In this document: positions 48,511-56,595 of the stretch, piece by piece
Layout of the letters: every line of letters begins with the position of its first letter
Position numbering within the stretch: the stretch's first letter is position 1
From: Sandaracinus amylolyticus
Lineage (GTDB): Bacteria > Myxococcota_A > Polyangia > Polyangiales > Sandaracinaceae
DNA: 64,000 nt
Direction: 5' to 3'
Assembly: GCF_021631985.1 (NCBI RefSeq)
Contig: NZ_CP070225.1
Location: 7,874,001-7,938,000 of the forward strand
The notes under the pieces: model-generated
Database searches by the model: none
The model's input: only the letters and a program-made list of their open reading frames with translations
Told to the model about the DNA's origin: nothing
Made by a program: the position numbers and the translations under genes

Positions 48511-49857
48511 TCAGGATTGGCGCGGCGCGACCCGGAACGCGACGCGCGCGCCGCCGCCCTGACGATTCTCCGCCCACGCGCGACCACCGTGGGCCTGCGC
48601 GATGCGCCGCACCAGCGAGAGCCCGAGCCCGAGCGATCCCGCGCTCGCGCCCGCACGCCGCTCGCCGCGATAGAACGGATCGAACACCTTCTCGATCTCG
48701 TCGCCCGCGAACCCCGGCCCCTCGTCGTCGACCGCGAACACCAGGCCGCCCTGTTCTCCGAGCTCGCCGCGTGCGTCGCGCTCGATCACGAGGCGCACCA
48801 CGCCGCCCGCGTGCCGCTTCGCGTTCTCGAGCAGGTTCGCGAGCGCGCGACCGAGCAGCGTCGCATCGCCGTCGAAGGGAACGCTCTCCTCGTCGCTCTC
48901 GAGCAGATCGATCGAGAGCCCGGCGCGCTCGAGCGCGCGCGCCCCGAGATCGAGCGCCTCGAGCGGACGTCGCTCGATCGCGTCGAAGCTGAGGCGCGAG
49001 CTCGCGAGCAGCTCGCCCACCAGATCGTCGATCTCGAGCACCTCGCGCTCGAGCTCGTCGCACGTCTTGGTCCCGAGCGGCTCGCCGCGCTCCGCTCCGT
49101 CGCGCGCGGTCTCGAGCAGGATGCGGATGTGCCCGAGCGGGGTGCGGATCTCGTGGCTCACCGCGGCGAGCAGCTCGCGCTGATCGCGAAGCTGCTTCTC
49201 GATGCGCGTCGCCATGTCGTCGATCGCGTCGGCGAGCACGCCGAGCTCGCCGGTGCGGTGATGCCCGATGCGCACCCGCGATCCGAGCTTGCCGGTGCCC
49301 ACGTCGCGCGCGACCTGCACCACGTGCGAGAGCGGGCGCACGAGGCGTCGCGCGATCACGCCCGACGCCGCCCAGAGCGTGAGACACGCGACGACGACCC
49401 CGAGGATCAGCAACCAACCGGGCCGCGGCTGCGCGCGCTCCGCGCACACCTCGACGTGCCCGACCTCGCGCCCGCCGCGCACTACCGGCGCCTCGAAGCG
49501 GGGATGACGACACTCGCGCGCGCCGAAGCGCGAGAGCTCGTGCCCGCGCGCGTCCTCGAGCACGACCTGCACGTCGAGCTGATCCGACGTGGTCCGCGCG
49601 AGCTCGTCGCGCGCCGCGGGATCGTCCCAGACCACCGCGTACTGGTGGCCGACGAAGTGGCGCAGCCGCTCCCAGTCCTCGTGCCAGCCGCGATAGGGCG
49701 CCGCCGCGAGCGAGAGCACGAGCCACACGCTCGCACCGGTCATCACGATCGACGCGCCGAACCACGCGAAGATGCGGCGATGCAGCTTCGCGCGAACCCA
49801 GTACGTCAGCCCGCGACCGAAGGGCGGCGGCGTGGGCCTGCAGCGTTCCTCACGCAC
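48511..49857 (-). CDS. Sensor histidine kinase (Cpx-like system)
   Basis: A 448-residue sensor kinase. TM1 at about 31-53 and TM2 at 148-167 bound a periplasmic sensor of about 95 residues, which is Cys-, His- and Arg-containing (ECRHPRFEAP, EVCAER). A HAMP domain (168-220), the H-box VSHEIRTPLG (His235), N-box NLLENAKRHAG, the G1 box VDDEGPGF and the G2 region SLGLGLSLVRRIAQAHGG follow. The GTG start overlaps the end of the response-regulator gene by 8 bp. It belongs with a Spy-like periplasmic protein, like the CpxA system. Confidence 0.93.
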   Translation of the reverse strand: MREERCRPTPPPFGRGLTYWVRAKLHRRIFAWFGASIVMTGASVWLVLSLAAAPYRGWHEDWERLRHFVGHQYAVVWDDPAARDELARTTSDQLDVQVVLEDARGHELSRFGARECRHPRFEAPVVRGGREVGHVEVCAERAQPRPGWLLILGVVVACLTLWAASGVIARRLVRPLSHVVQVARDVGTGKLGSRVRIGHHRTGELGVLADAIDDMATRIEKQLRDQRELLAAVSHEIRTPLGHIRILLETARDGAERGEPLGTKTCDELEREVLEIDDLVGELLASSRLSFDAIERRPLEALDLGARALERAGLSIDLLESDEESVPFDGDATLLGRALANLLENAKRHAGGVVRLVIERDARGELGEQGGLVFAVDDEGPGFAGDEIEKVFDPFYRGERRAGASAGSLGLGLSLVRRIAQAHGGRAWAENRQGGGARVAFRVAPRQS

Positions 49858-50548
49858 CGTTCACGCCTTCGCGCGAGAGCACGTAGCCGACGCCGCGCAC
49901 CGTCTTGATGCGCTGCGGCGGATCGTCGCCGAGCTTCTTGCGCAGCCGCGAGATGTGCACGTCCACCGTGCGCTCGCCGACCACGACGTCGTCGCGCCCC
50001 GCCTCGGCGAGCAGCGCGTTGCGCGGGATGACGCGCCCCGCGCGCTTGATCAGCGCGACGAGGATGTCGAACTCGAGCCCGGTGAGCTCGACGACGCGCC
50101 CGTCGACGCTCACCTCGCGGGTGCCGAGATCCGCGCTGATGCCCGCGGCCGAGATGCGCTGATCGCCGGTCTCGGGGCGACCGCGCCGCATCACCGCGCG
50201 CAGTCGCGCGAGCAGCTCGCGGGGCGAGAACGGCTTGGGCACGTAGTCGTCGGCGCCGAGCTCGAGACCGACCACACGATCGGTCTCGTCTCCGCGCGCC
50301 GTCAGCATGATCACCGGCAGCGCGCCCTTCTCGACGCGGATGCGGCGCAGCACCTCGAGCCCGTCCATCTGCGGCATCATCACGTCGAGCAGCACGGCGT
50401 CGTACGCGCCGCTCTGACCTCCACCGAGCGCAGCGAGCCCCTTGGGCCCGTCGGGCGCGTACGCGAGCGTCACTCCGTTCTGCGCGAGATACGTCTCGAG
50501 CAGCTCGAAGAGCCGTCGATCGTCGTCGATCAGGAGCACCCGGATCAT
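49850..50548 (-). CDS. OmpR/PhoB-family response regulator
   Basis: A 232-residue response regulator. The receiver carries LIDDDRRLFELLETYL, the phospho-acceptor Asp55 (AVLLDVMMPQMDGLEVL), Thr in LPVIMLTARG and Lys in VPKPFSPRELLARLRAV. The C-terminal winged helix (about 130-225) has ELTGLEFDILVALIKRAGRVIPRNALL, ERTVDVHISRLRKKLGD and IKTVRGVGYVL. It pairs with the overlapping histidine kinase downstream. Confidence 0.96.
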   Translation of the reverse strand: MIRVLLIDDDRRLFELLETYLAQNGVTLAYAPDGPKGLAALGGGQSGAYDAVLLDVMMPQMDGLEVLRRIRVEKGALPVIMLTARGDETDRVVGLELGADDYVPKPFSPRELLARLRAVMRRGRPETGDQRISAAGISADLGTREVSVDGRVVELTGLEFDILVALIKRAGRVIPRNALLAEAGRDDVVVGERTVDVHISRLRKKLGDDPPQRIKTVRGVGYVLSREGVNGA

Positions 50549-50581
50549 CGGTGGAGGCCCGTGTCGGTCACGCGGTCGATC

Positions 50582-50794
50582 TTACTCGCTGGGCGCCCAG
50601 CGTGCGTCGTGACGCTCACCTTCGTGCACGCGATGCGCGGCGCGCGTGCACACCTCGGCGACGTGCGCCTCGAACGCGGCGCGACGCGCCTCGTGACCGC
50701 GGGCGCAGTGGGCGAGGCTCGCGAACCCGCTCGCGTACCCCGCGACGGTGCCGAACGCGAGCAGACCGATCAGCAGCTTTCGTCCGAAGAACAT
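50582..50794 (-). CDS. Small membrane or secreted protein of the Cpx-like operon
   Basis: A 70-residue protein starting MFFGRKLLIGLLAFGTVAGYASGFASLAHC, with a signal-anchor or signal peptide, followed by a His/Arg-rich polar tail (HEARRAAFEAHVAEVCTRAAHRVHEGERHD). A GGAGAG lies upstream of the ATG. It sits between the Spy-like gene and the response regulator, all on the same strand. It may be a small accessory or metal-binding envelope protein. No family is recognised. Confidence 0.65.
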   Translation of the reverse strand: MFFGRKLLIGLLAFGTVAGYASGFASLAHCARGHEARRAAFEAHVAEVCTRAAHRVHEGERHDARWAPSE

Positions 50795-50826
50795 CGTGAT
50801 CTCTCCTCGTCTCGAAGGTCTCTCGC

Positions 50827-51369
50827 TCACGCCCAGTCGCTGCGGCCGCGGTAGGGCCCGCCGCCGAAGCGACCCCAGCCACCGCCGCCGCCCGCGAGGC
50901 CGCGCTCGATCAGGTCGGCGAGCTGCTTGCGCTGCGTCTCGTCGAGCGCGTCGCTCACGCGGGCGAACGCGCCGACCATCGCCTTGCGCACCTCGCGCAG
51001 CTTCTCGTCGTGGCGCGCGAAGAGCTCGCCCATCTGCACCTCGTCGACGATCCCGGCGCGCAGCGCGGCCGCGATGTCTCGGCGGGTGTCGTCGAGCTCG
51101 GTGCGCAGCGAGCGCGTCGCGCCGAAGATCTCTTCGACCGCCTGCTTGATCACCTTCTCCTGACCGGGCGAGGTGTCGAGGCGCTCGAAGAGGCCGCGCA
51201 TCCAGCCGCCGCCCCAGCCGCCGCGCTGCCAACCACCGCCCCAGCCGTGATGGCCGTGGTGGTGCCAGCCGCGATGGTGATGGCCGAAGCCGCGCCCACA
51301 CCCGCCGCCACCGCGGGCCACCTTCACCAGACCGATCAGACACGCAGTTCCGACCAGGAATCCCAACAT
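50827..51369 (-). CDS. Spy/CpxP-like periplasmic protein with His/Gly-rich region
   Basis: A 180-residue exported protein. The leader (about 1-18, LGFLVGTACLIGLVKVARG) is followed by a His/Gly/Trp-rich segment (HHHRGWHHHGHHGWGGGW), then a helical Spy-like domain: TSPGQEKVIKQAVEEIFGATRSLRTELDDTRRDIAAALRAGIVDEVQMGELFARHDEKLREVRKAMVGAFARVSDALDETQRKQLADLIERG. The DETQRKQLADLI ending matches the LTxxQ-type repeats of CpxP/Spy. It is probably a chaperone or metal-buffering sensor upstream of the two-component system. The His-rich insert suggests transition-metal binding. Confidence 0.85.
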   Translation of the reverse strand: MLGFLVGTACLIGLVKVARGGGGCGRGFGHHHRGWHHHGHHGWGGGWQRGGWGGGWMRGLFERLDTSPGQEKVIKQAVEEIFGATRSLRTELDDTRRDIAAALRAGIVDEVQMGELFARHDEKLREVRKAMVGAFARVSDALDETQRKQLADLIERGLAGGGGGWGRFGGGPYRGRSDWA

Positions 51370-51676
51370 CGTCGCGTCCTCCGTGGGCGGCCACGCACGA
51401 TGCGGGCATCGCCTTCGGAGATCGAAGATGCGGTCCGATGTTTTCGCGAGGGCTCGGGGGGCGGTGAAGAAAGATGAAGCCGGCTCGCCGGTGGGCTCGA
51501 TCGAAACGAGCTCGCGGCACGACGAGCCTGCCGCGCCCACATCGAAGGTGCGGCGCGCGAGCAGCTCGTTCACGTAGCGCGCACGCTGCGTGCTCACGCG
51601 AACAGATCCGGAACAGTCGGTCGGCGCGTCGCATGCTGACATCATGCTGTCAGCAGGGCCGTGTACGACGCGCGGC
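51370..51676. other. Divergent intergenic region without a gene
   Basis: About 307 bp between the Spy-like gene (minus) and the VOC gene (plus). A frame remains open through it on the minus strand, but the encoded sequence is low-complexity and unlike any family, so I do not call a gene. It carries the 51634-51655 inverted repeat and should hold promoters for both flanking genes. Confidence 0.5.
51634..51655. promoter_or_regulatory. Inverted repeat upstream of the VOC gene
   Basis: Perfect 8-bp arms TGCTGACA and TGTCAGCA separated by 6 bp (TCATGC). It ends 22 bp before the ATG of the VOC gene at 51677, where a repressor could block transcription. The symmetry and spacing are typical of a dimeric regulator site. 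Which regulator would bind is unknown. Confidence 0.5.
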
Positions 51677-52078
51677 ATGAACCTCTACTCCGTTCGACTC
51701 ATCGTTCGCGACATCAAGAAGCTCGTGGCCTTCTACGAGGCCGTCACGGCGTTGCCCGCGAGGTGGCTCAACGACGACTTCGCCGAGATCCCTACTCCCG
51801 CGTGCACCCTCGCCATCGGGAGCGAACGCACCGTGAAGCTGTTCGCCGAAGGCGCCGCGAGGCCGGCCGACAACCATACGGCGATCATCGAGTTCCTCGT
51901 CGAGGACGTCGACGCGGCCTTCGCCAGGCTCGGCGGACTCGTCACCGATCTCGTTCAGTCGCCGAAGACCATGCCATGGGGCAATCGCTCACTGCTCTTC
52001 CGCGATCCCGAAGGGAACCTCATCAACCTCTTCGCTCCGGTCACCGACGCGGCGAAGCAGCGGTTCCGCCGACCCTGA
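51677..52078 (+). CDS. VOC family protein
   Basis: A 133-residue VOC protein. The first module is YSVRLIVRDIKKLVAFYEAVTAL, and the second contains AIIEFLVEDVDAAFARLGG and RSLLFRDPEGNLINLFAPV, whose Glu in DPEGN is a likely metal ligand. Similar in size to the VOC protein at 48100-48474 but not a close copy. The ATG at 51677 fits best just behind the inverted repeat. Confidence 0.9.
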   Translation: MNLYSVRLIVRDIKKLVAFYEAVTALPARWLNDDFAEIPTPACTLAIGSERTVKLFAEGAARPADNHTAIIEFLVEDVDAAFARLGGLVTDLVQSPKTMPWGNRSLLFRDPEGNLINLFAPVTDAAKQRFRRP

Positions 52079-52257
52079 AGCCGATCGAGCGGCGCATCGC
52101 GAAGATGCGGGCCGGCTCCGTGTGCCCGCTGCATCGGCACGCCGTCGCCCGACACCAGGTGGGTCAGCGGGCAACCCTTCGAGGTCACCGGCGGCTATGG
52201 CTCTGACGCGCGCCTCGTTCTTCGCGGTTGCGCCGGAAGCTCGCAGGGCTGACCGCC

Positions 52258-52388
52258 CGCAGACGTCTGCGCCTCGAACCTCAGACGTCTGAGGCTCCGA
52301 CTCCAGACGTCTGAGGCTCCTGCCTTTCCTGCTCTCCTGAGCGGAAGATCTCCTGCTCCCCTAGCAGTGATCTCCTGCGCTCCTCGGA
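52258..52388. repeat. AGACGTCT palindromes plus CTCCTGCTCTCCT repeats, locus 3
   Basis: The 313-bp gap 52079-52391 has no gene. It contains three palindromes around AGACGTCT: CGCAGACGTCTGCG (52258-52271), CCTCAGACGTCTGAGG (52279-52294) and CAGACGTCTG (52304-52313). They are followed by CTCCTGCTCTCCT-type repeats up to 52388. From 52295 on, the order CTCCGACTCCA, CGTCT, CTCCTGCC, CCTGCTCTCCT, AGCGG matches the locus at 28422. It lies directly downstream of the minus-strand gene ending at 52392. Confidence 0.75.
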
Positions 52389-52391
52389 GGC

Positions 52392-53072
52392 TCACTCCCA
52401 GTCGGGACGATCTTCGCCGGTGGTCGGCGTCGCGGCGGGCTCGACCGACGACTGCGTCGCCGGCGGCGGCGGCGCCGACGCGGCGGGCGCGGGCGTGTAC
52501 GCGGGCGCGGTGCCGAGCGGCTCGAAGTAGTAGCGGAACCCCGCGCCACCCACGAGGCCGGTGTTGCCGAAGCCCATGACGAAGTCGGACTGCGCGGTGC
52601 CGATGTCGGGATCGTCCGGCCAGATCTGGGTGCCGATGCCGACCTGGAAGTTGATCACACAGTGATCATCGAGGCGGTGCTCGACGCGCAGATCCGCTTC
52701 GATGGTGAACGCGGCGTTCGTGTCGAGCTCGCCACCGACGCTCTGGCTGTCGACGAGCACGCCGATGCGCCCGCCGATCTGCAGGTTCGTCTGGGTCGCG
52801 TCGGTGAGCGTGTAGAACACGCCCGCCGCACCGCCGAACGTCGGCGTGAGCACGCCACCCTCGGGCAGGTTCAGCGAGAGGCCGAGGATGAAGTCGAGCT
52901 CGAGGCGTCCCAGGCCGAGCGAGAGCGCGAAGCCGCTCGGGCCCCCGAGCGAGACGTCGGCGCCGACGCCGAGCCCGTTGACGTCGTAGGCGTGCGCGGT
53001 GCGGGGCGCGAACGAGAGCGCGGCGACGCAGAGCGCGGCGGCCGCCAGGACGCGTGAATTGTTGCGATCCAT
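52392..53072 (-). CDS. Predicted outer-membrane beta-barrel protein
   Basis: A 226-residue exported protein with a clear signal peptide (hydrophobic 8-24, ending TAHA). The mature part is rich in Gly/aromatic amphipathic strands (VGADVSLGGPSGFALSLGLGRLELDFILGLSLNLPEGGVL, GVFYTLTDATQTNLQIGGRIGVLVD) and ends in a Pro/Ala tail. The strand pattern suggests a small outer-membrane barrel of the OprF-N or OMP_b-brl type. No specific family is recognised. The ATG at 53072 is divergent from the GH31 gene by 80 bp. Confidence 0.72.
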   Translation of the reverse strand: MDRNNSRVLAAAALCVAALSFAPRTAHAYDVNGLGVGADVSLGGPSGFALSLGLGRLELDFILGLSLNLPEGGVLTPTFGGAAGVFYTLTDATQTNLQIGGRIGVLVDSQSVGGELDTNAAFTIEADLRVEHRLDDHCVINFQVGIGTQIWPDDPDIGTAQSDFVMGFGNTGLVGGAGFRYYFEPLGTAPAYTPAPAASAPPPPATQSSVEPAATPTTGEDRPDWE

Positions 53073-53152
53073 GAGGTCCTCCGTGGGCGCGACTCTCGCG
53101 GAGCGCGCGGAGAACACCAAGAAAACGGCCGGCTCCGGTACGATCGACCGCG

Positions 53153-55249
53153 ATGCGCGCCGTTCCGCTGCTCTTCGTCCTGTCCTCGATCGCCCTCGCC
53201 GCCTGCGGCGACGACGCCGACCCAGCGCTCCCTCCCGCCGCGTACGACCTGCCCGACGGCACCCACGTCGACGTCGACGGACGCGGCGCGATCACGCTCC
53301 ACGACGCCGCAGGACGCGCCCTCGGCGGCACCGCGGCGGGCGCGTTCCCGACCGTCGCGAGCTTCGAGTCGCGCATCACCATGATCGTCGGGTTCTTCCG
53401 GTTCGTGCGGGTCGGCGAGGAGCGCACCGAAGCGCGTCGCTTCACCGGCAGCGAGCAGCGCGAGGACGGAACGATCGTGCTGCATTGGGAGGGCGATGCG
53501 GGCGTGGACGTGACGCTCGAGATCGCCGTGCACGAGAGCGACGTCGCGACGCGCCTGCGCTGGACCGCGACGACGACCGATGCGCGCGCGAGCGCGCTCG
53601 CCCTGCCCTTCGCGTGCGACGACGACGCGAGCTTCGCGGGGTTCGGCGCGCAGTACGACGACACGAACCAGCGCGGCGATGCGTTCCCGCTCTGGGTGCA
53701 GGAGCAGGGCATCGGGCGCAGCGGCATCGGGCCGATCTCGGGCGACGCGCACTCGACGTACTTCCCGATGCCGTGGTGGATCGACTGGCGCGGCTTCGGT
53801 GTGCTGGTCGACACGCCGGCGCGCACGCTCGTCGATCTCTGTCAGCGCGATGCGCGCGTCGCGTGGGTCGAGGTCGAGGACCTCGCGCCGCTCGACGTGC
53901 TCGTGCTCCACGGACCGCGACCGCGCGACGTGATCCGCCAGCTCGGCGACGAGATCGGGCGCGCGGTGCGGCCGCCCGACTGGGCGTTCTCGCCGTGGAT
54001 CGGCGTGCAGGGCGGGCCCGACGCGGTGCTGGCCGAGGTCGCGGCGCTCGAGGCCGCCGAGGTCCCGTTCTCCGCGGTGTGGGTGCAGGACTGGGTCGGC
54101 GGCGAGTGGCTGACCGAGCGCATCTTCGATCTCAACTATCGCTGGGTCGCGGACACCGAGCGTTATCCCGATCTGCCGGGGCTGGTGCGCACGCTGCGCG
54201 ACGATCACGGCGTCCGCTTCCTCGCGTACGCGAACCCGTTCGTGCGCATGGACCTCGAGCACTTCGCGCCGATGGCGGGAGACGATCTGCTGATCCGCGA
54301 CGAGACCGGCGCGCCCTACGTGTTCCCGTTCGTGCTGAGCCGCGGCACGATGCCCGACTTCACGCGACCCGAAGCCTACGCGTACGTCGAAGAGCACCTG
54401 CGCGCGATGGTCGAGACGCAGGGCTTCGACGGATGGATGAGCGACTTCGGCGAGTGGCTGCCGACCGACGCGGTGCTGCACGACGGAAGCGACGCGCGTC
54501 TCGTGCACAACCTCTATCCCGCGATGTGGCACCGCGCGTCGCGCGAGGTGATGGACACGGTGCGCCCCGACGGCGACTGGGTGCTCTTCACGCGCAGCGG
54601 ATGGACGCGCGATCACGCGCAGCAGCAGATCGTGTGGATCGGCGATCAGGAAGCGGACTGGGAGCCCACCGACGGACTGCCCACCGTGGTGCCCGCGCTG
54701 ATCAACCTCGGTCTCTCGGGCGTGCCCTTCGTGACCCACGACGTCGCGGGCTACAGCGGCGGACCGAGCACGAAGGAGCTCTACATGCGGTGGACCGAGC
54801 TCGCCGCGTTCGGCCCGATCCTGCGCACCCACGAGGGCCTGATGCCGGCGGCGAATTGGTCGTGGGATCGCGACGACGAGACGATCGCGCACTTCCGCCG
54901 CTTCGCGCGGGTGCACGAGGCGCTGGGGCCGGAGATCCGCGCGCTCGCGGACGAAGCGGCGACGAGCTCGCTGCCGATCATCCGCCACCTCGCGCTCGAG
55001 TTCGAAGGCGACGTCGCGAGCCGCGACGTGCACGACGAGTACATGCTCGGCCCGGAGCTGCTCGTCGCGCCGGTGCTCGAAGAAGGCGCGACTTCGCGCA
55101 GCGTGTACCTGCCGCCGGGCCAGTGGTTCCACGTGTGGAGCGGAGAGGCCCACGAGGGTGGTCGCACCATCGAGATCGACGCCCCGCTGGGCGTGCCCCC
55201 GGTCTTCTCGCTGGGCCGCGACCGCGCCGACCTGCGCGCGATCCAGTGA
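53153..55249 (+). CDS. GH31 glycosidase lipoprotein (alpha-glucosidase-like)
   Basis: A 698-residue family GH31 enzyme with a lipoprotein leader ending LAAC (Cys18). The N-terminal beta domain spans about 25-270. The barrel has AVWVQDWVGGEW, the nucleophile Asp431 in DGWMSDFGEWLPTD, the acid/base Asp498 in WIGDQEADW, and HDVAGYSGG. The WMxDFGE form and neighbouring segments recall YihQ-type enzymes, but the Trp that contacts the sulfonate in YihQ (from memory, RxxW) is not conserved. An alpha-glucosidase or other alpha-glycosidase is more likely than a sulfoquinovosidase. Confidence 0.92.
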   Translation: MRAVPLLFVLSSIALAACGDDADPALPPAAYDLPDGTHVDVDGRGAITLHDAAGRALGGTAAGAFPTVASFESRITMIVGFFRFVRVGEERTEARRFTGSEQREDGTIVLHWEGDAGVDVTLEIAVHESDVATRLRWTATTTDARASALALPFACDDDASFAGFGAQYDDTNQRGDAFPLWVQEQGIGRSGIGPISGDAHSTYFPMPWWIDWRGFGVLVDTPARTLVDLCQRDARVAWVEVEDLAPLDVLVLHGPRPRDVIRQLGDEIGRAVRPPDWAFSPWIGVQGGPDAVLAEVAALEAAEVPFSAVWVQDWVGGEWLTERIFDLNYRWVADTERYPDLPGLVRTLRDDHGVRFLAYANPFVRMDLEHFAPMAGDDLLIRDETGAPYVFPFVLSRGTMPDFTRPEAYAYVEEHLRAMVETQGFDGWMSDFGEWLPTDAVLHDGSDARLVHNLYPAMWHRASREVMDTVRPDGDWVLFTRSGWTRDHAQQQIVWIGDQEADWEPTDGLPTVVPALINLGLSGVPFVTHDVAGYSGGPSTKELYMRWTELAAFGPILRTHEGLMPAANWSWDRDDETIAHFRRFARVHEALGPEIRALADEAATSSLPIIRHLALEFEGDVASRDVHDEYMLGPELLVAPVLEEGATSRSVYLPPGQWFHVWSGEAHEGGRTIEIDAPLGVPPVFSLGRDRADLRAIQ

Positions 55250-55300
55250 TCGGCGCACCTCGGTTCGAGCACGCAAGGCGCCGTGGTGTTCCCGCGCTCT

Positions 55301-55729
55301 TCAGCGGGTCGGAGGAGGCGGACGGCTGCTGGCTCGATCGCGATGGGCGCTCGCGAAGCGGGCCGCGACGTCGCGCAGATCGTTCAGGTCGAACGGCTTC
55401 GACAACGACGCGTCGACCTCGAGCCGCTTCGCGACCTCGGTGCGCGAGTACGCCGCGCTGATCAGCGCGATCTTCGGCATTGCGTCGCCCTTGAACGCCG
55501 CGCGCAGCGCGAAGAGCAGCTCTTCGCCGTCCATGTGGGGCATCATCAGATCGACGAGCACGAGGCACGGCCTCACGCGCTTCGCGATCTCCAGCGCCTG
55601 TCGGGGATCGGTCGTCGCCTCGACGAGCCATCCTGCGTGCTCGAGCACCTTCCGGGCGAGCGTGACCACGTCTGCGTCGTCGTCGACGACGAGAATCGGA
55701 CAGCGCTCCGCGGGAGGTACTCGGTTCAC
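55301..55729 (-). CDS. Single-domain response regulator coupled to tatC
   Basis: A 142-residue receiver-only protein: CPILVVDDDADVVTLARKVLEHAG, phospho-acceptor Asp60 in CLVLVDLMMPHMDGEELL, and ALISAAYSR with a downstream Lys in LSKPFDLNDLRDVAARF. There is no output domain, so it works by protein-protein contact or as a phosphate sink. The GTG start overlaps the tatC stop (GTGA), so it is translationally coupled to the tat genes. That coupling is unusual; a link to Tat export or to a separate sensor kinase is inferred only. Confidence 0.9.
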   Translation of the reverse strand: MNRVPPAERCPILVVDDDADVVTLARKVLEHAGWLVEATTDPRQALEIAKRVRPCLVLVDLMMPHMDGEELLFALRAAFKGDAMPKIALISAAYSRTEVAKRLEVDASLSKPFDLNDLRDVAARFASAHRDRASSRPPPPTR

Positions 55730-56595
55730 TCCACCTCGTCGTCGTCCGCGGCCGCGGCCGACTCCACGGCCGGCGGCGGCGGCTTCGGGCCGAACAGCCA
55801 GGCGAGGAAGATGGACACGAAGTAGAGCAGGACCAACGGCACCAGCATCATCAGCTGCGAGCCGACGTCCGGAGGCGTGAGCAGCGCGGCGATCACCGCG
55901 GAGATCACGATCCACCACCGCGCGAAGCCGAGCAGCTGCTTCCAGTTCACGATCCCCGCGAACGCGAGGAACGTGATCACCACCGGGACCTCGAACGTGA
56001 TGCCGAACGCGAGGAGCATCCGCACCGAGAAGTCGAGGTACTCCGACATCATCAGCGTGGGCTGGATGCGCAGCTCGGAGTCCGGGAGCATCCCCGCGAA
56101 GCCGAGGAACGTCTCGAACGCGGCGGGGAAGACGACGAGGTACCCGAAGAACGAGCCGCCCACGAAGAAGACCGTCGAGGCGAGCACGAAGGGCAGCGCG
56201 AGGCGCTTCTCGCTGCGATAGAGCCCCGGCGCGATGAACTGCCAGAGCTGCCAGAACAGCCACGGACTGCCGAAGATCAGCCCGCACACGAAGGCGATCT
56301 TCATGTACGCGACGAAGGGATCGATCGGGTTCGCGAAGTGCAGCTGGGGATCGCCGAGCCCGAGCTGACGCCACGCCTGCACCAGCGGGCGCGTGAGCAG
56401 ATCGAGGATCTTCTCCTTGAACGCCCACGCGACGGCGACACCCGGGATCAGGCCCCAGAGCGCCTTGACGAGCCGGTTGCGGAGCTCGCCGAGGTGCTCG
56501 AAGAACGTCATCTCGACGTCGTCCTCGGGGTCCGACCCGTCGGCGGCCTTCTTCGCGTTCTCCTCGAGCTGCGCCGTCTTCGCGGGCTTGCCCAT
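55726..56595 (-). CDS. tatC: Twin-arginine translocase subunit TatC
   Basis: A 289-residue TatC. It starts with a charged tail and DDVEMTFFEHLGELRNRLVKAL, the conserved N-terminal twin-Arg-signal contact with Glu, and has six TM helices (for example VCGLIFGSPWLFWQLWQFIAPGLY, FVLASTVFFVGGSFFGYLVVFPAAFETFL, IVISAVIAALLTPPDVGSQLMMLVPLVLLYFVSIFLAW). The Pro-Asp loop LTPPDVGSQ is typical. The C-terminal tail is Pro/Asp-rich. Its start overlaps the TatB stop by one base. It forms the Tat receptor with TatB. Confidence 0.97.
   Translation of the reverse strand: MGKPAKTAQLEENAKKAADGSDPEDDVEMTFFEHLGELRNRLVKALWGLIPGVAVAWAFKEKILDLLTRPLVQAWRQLGLGDPQLHFANPIDPFVAYMKIAFVCGLIFGSPWLFWQLWQFIAPGLYRSEKRLALPFVLASTVFFVGGSFFGYLVVFPAAFETFLGFAGMLPDSELRIQPTLMMSEYLDFSVRMLLAFGITFEVPVVITFLAFAGIVNWKQLLGFARWWIVISAVIAALLTPPDVGSQLMMLVPLVLLYFVSIFLAWLFGPKPPPPAVESAAAADDDEVE

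Noticed and set aside
51370-51676. N-terminal extension of the Spy-like protein
   Set aside because: The open frame continues upstream, but the extra residues are unlike any family and would hide the signal peptide.
53153-55249. Annotating the GH31 enzyme as a sulfoquinovosidase
   Set aside because: The active-site surroundings are YihQ-like, but the Trp that contacts the sulfonate does not seem conserved and no sulfo-sugar genes are nearby.
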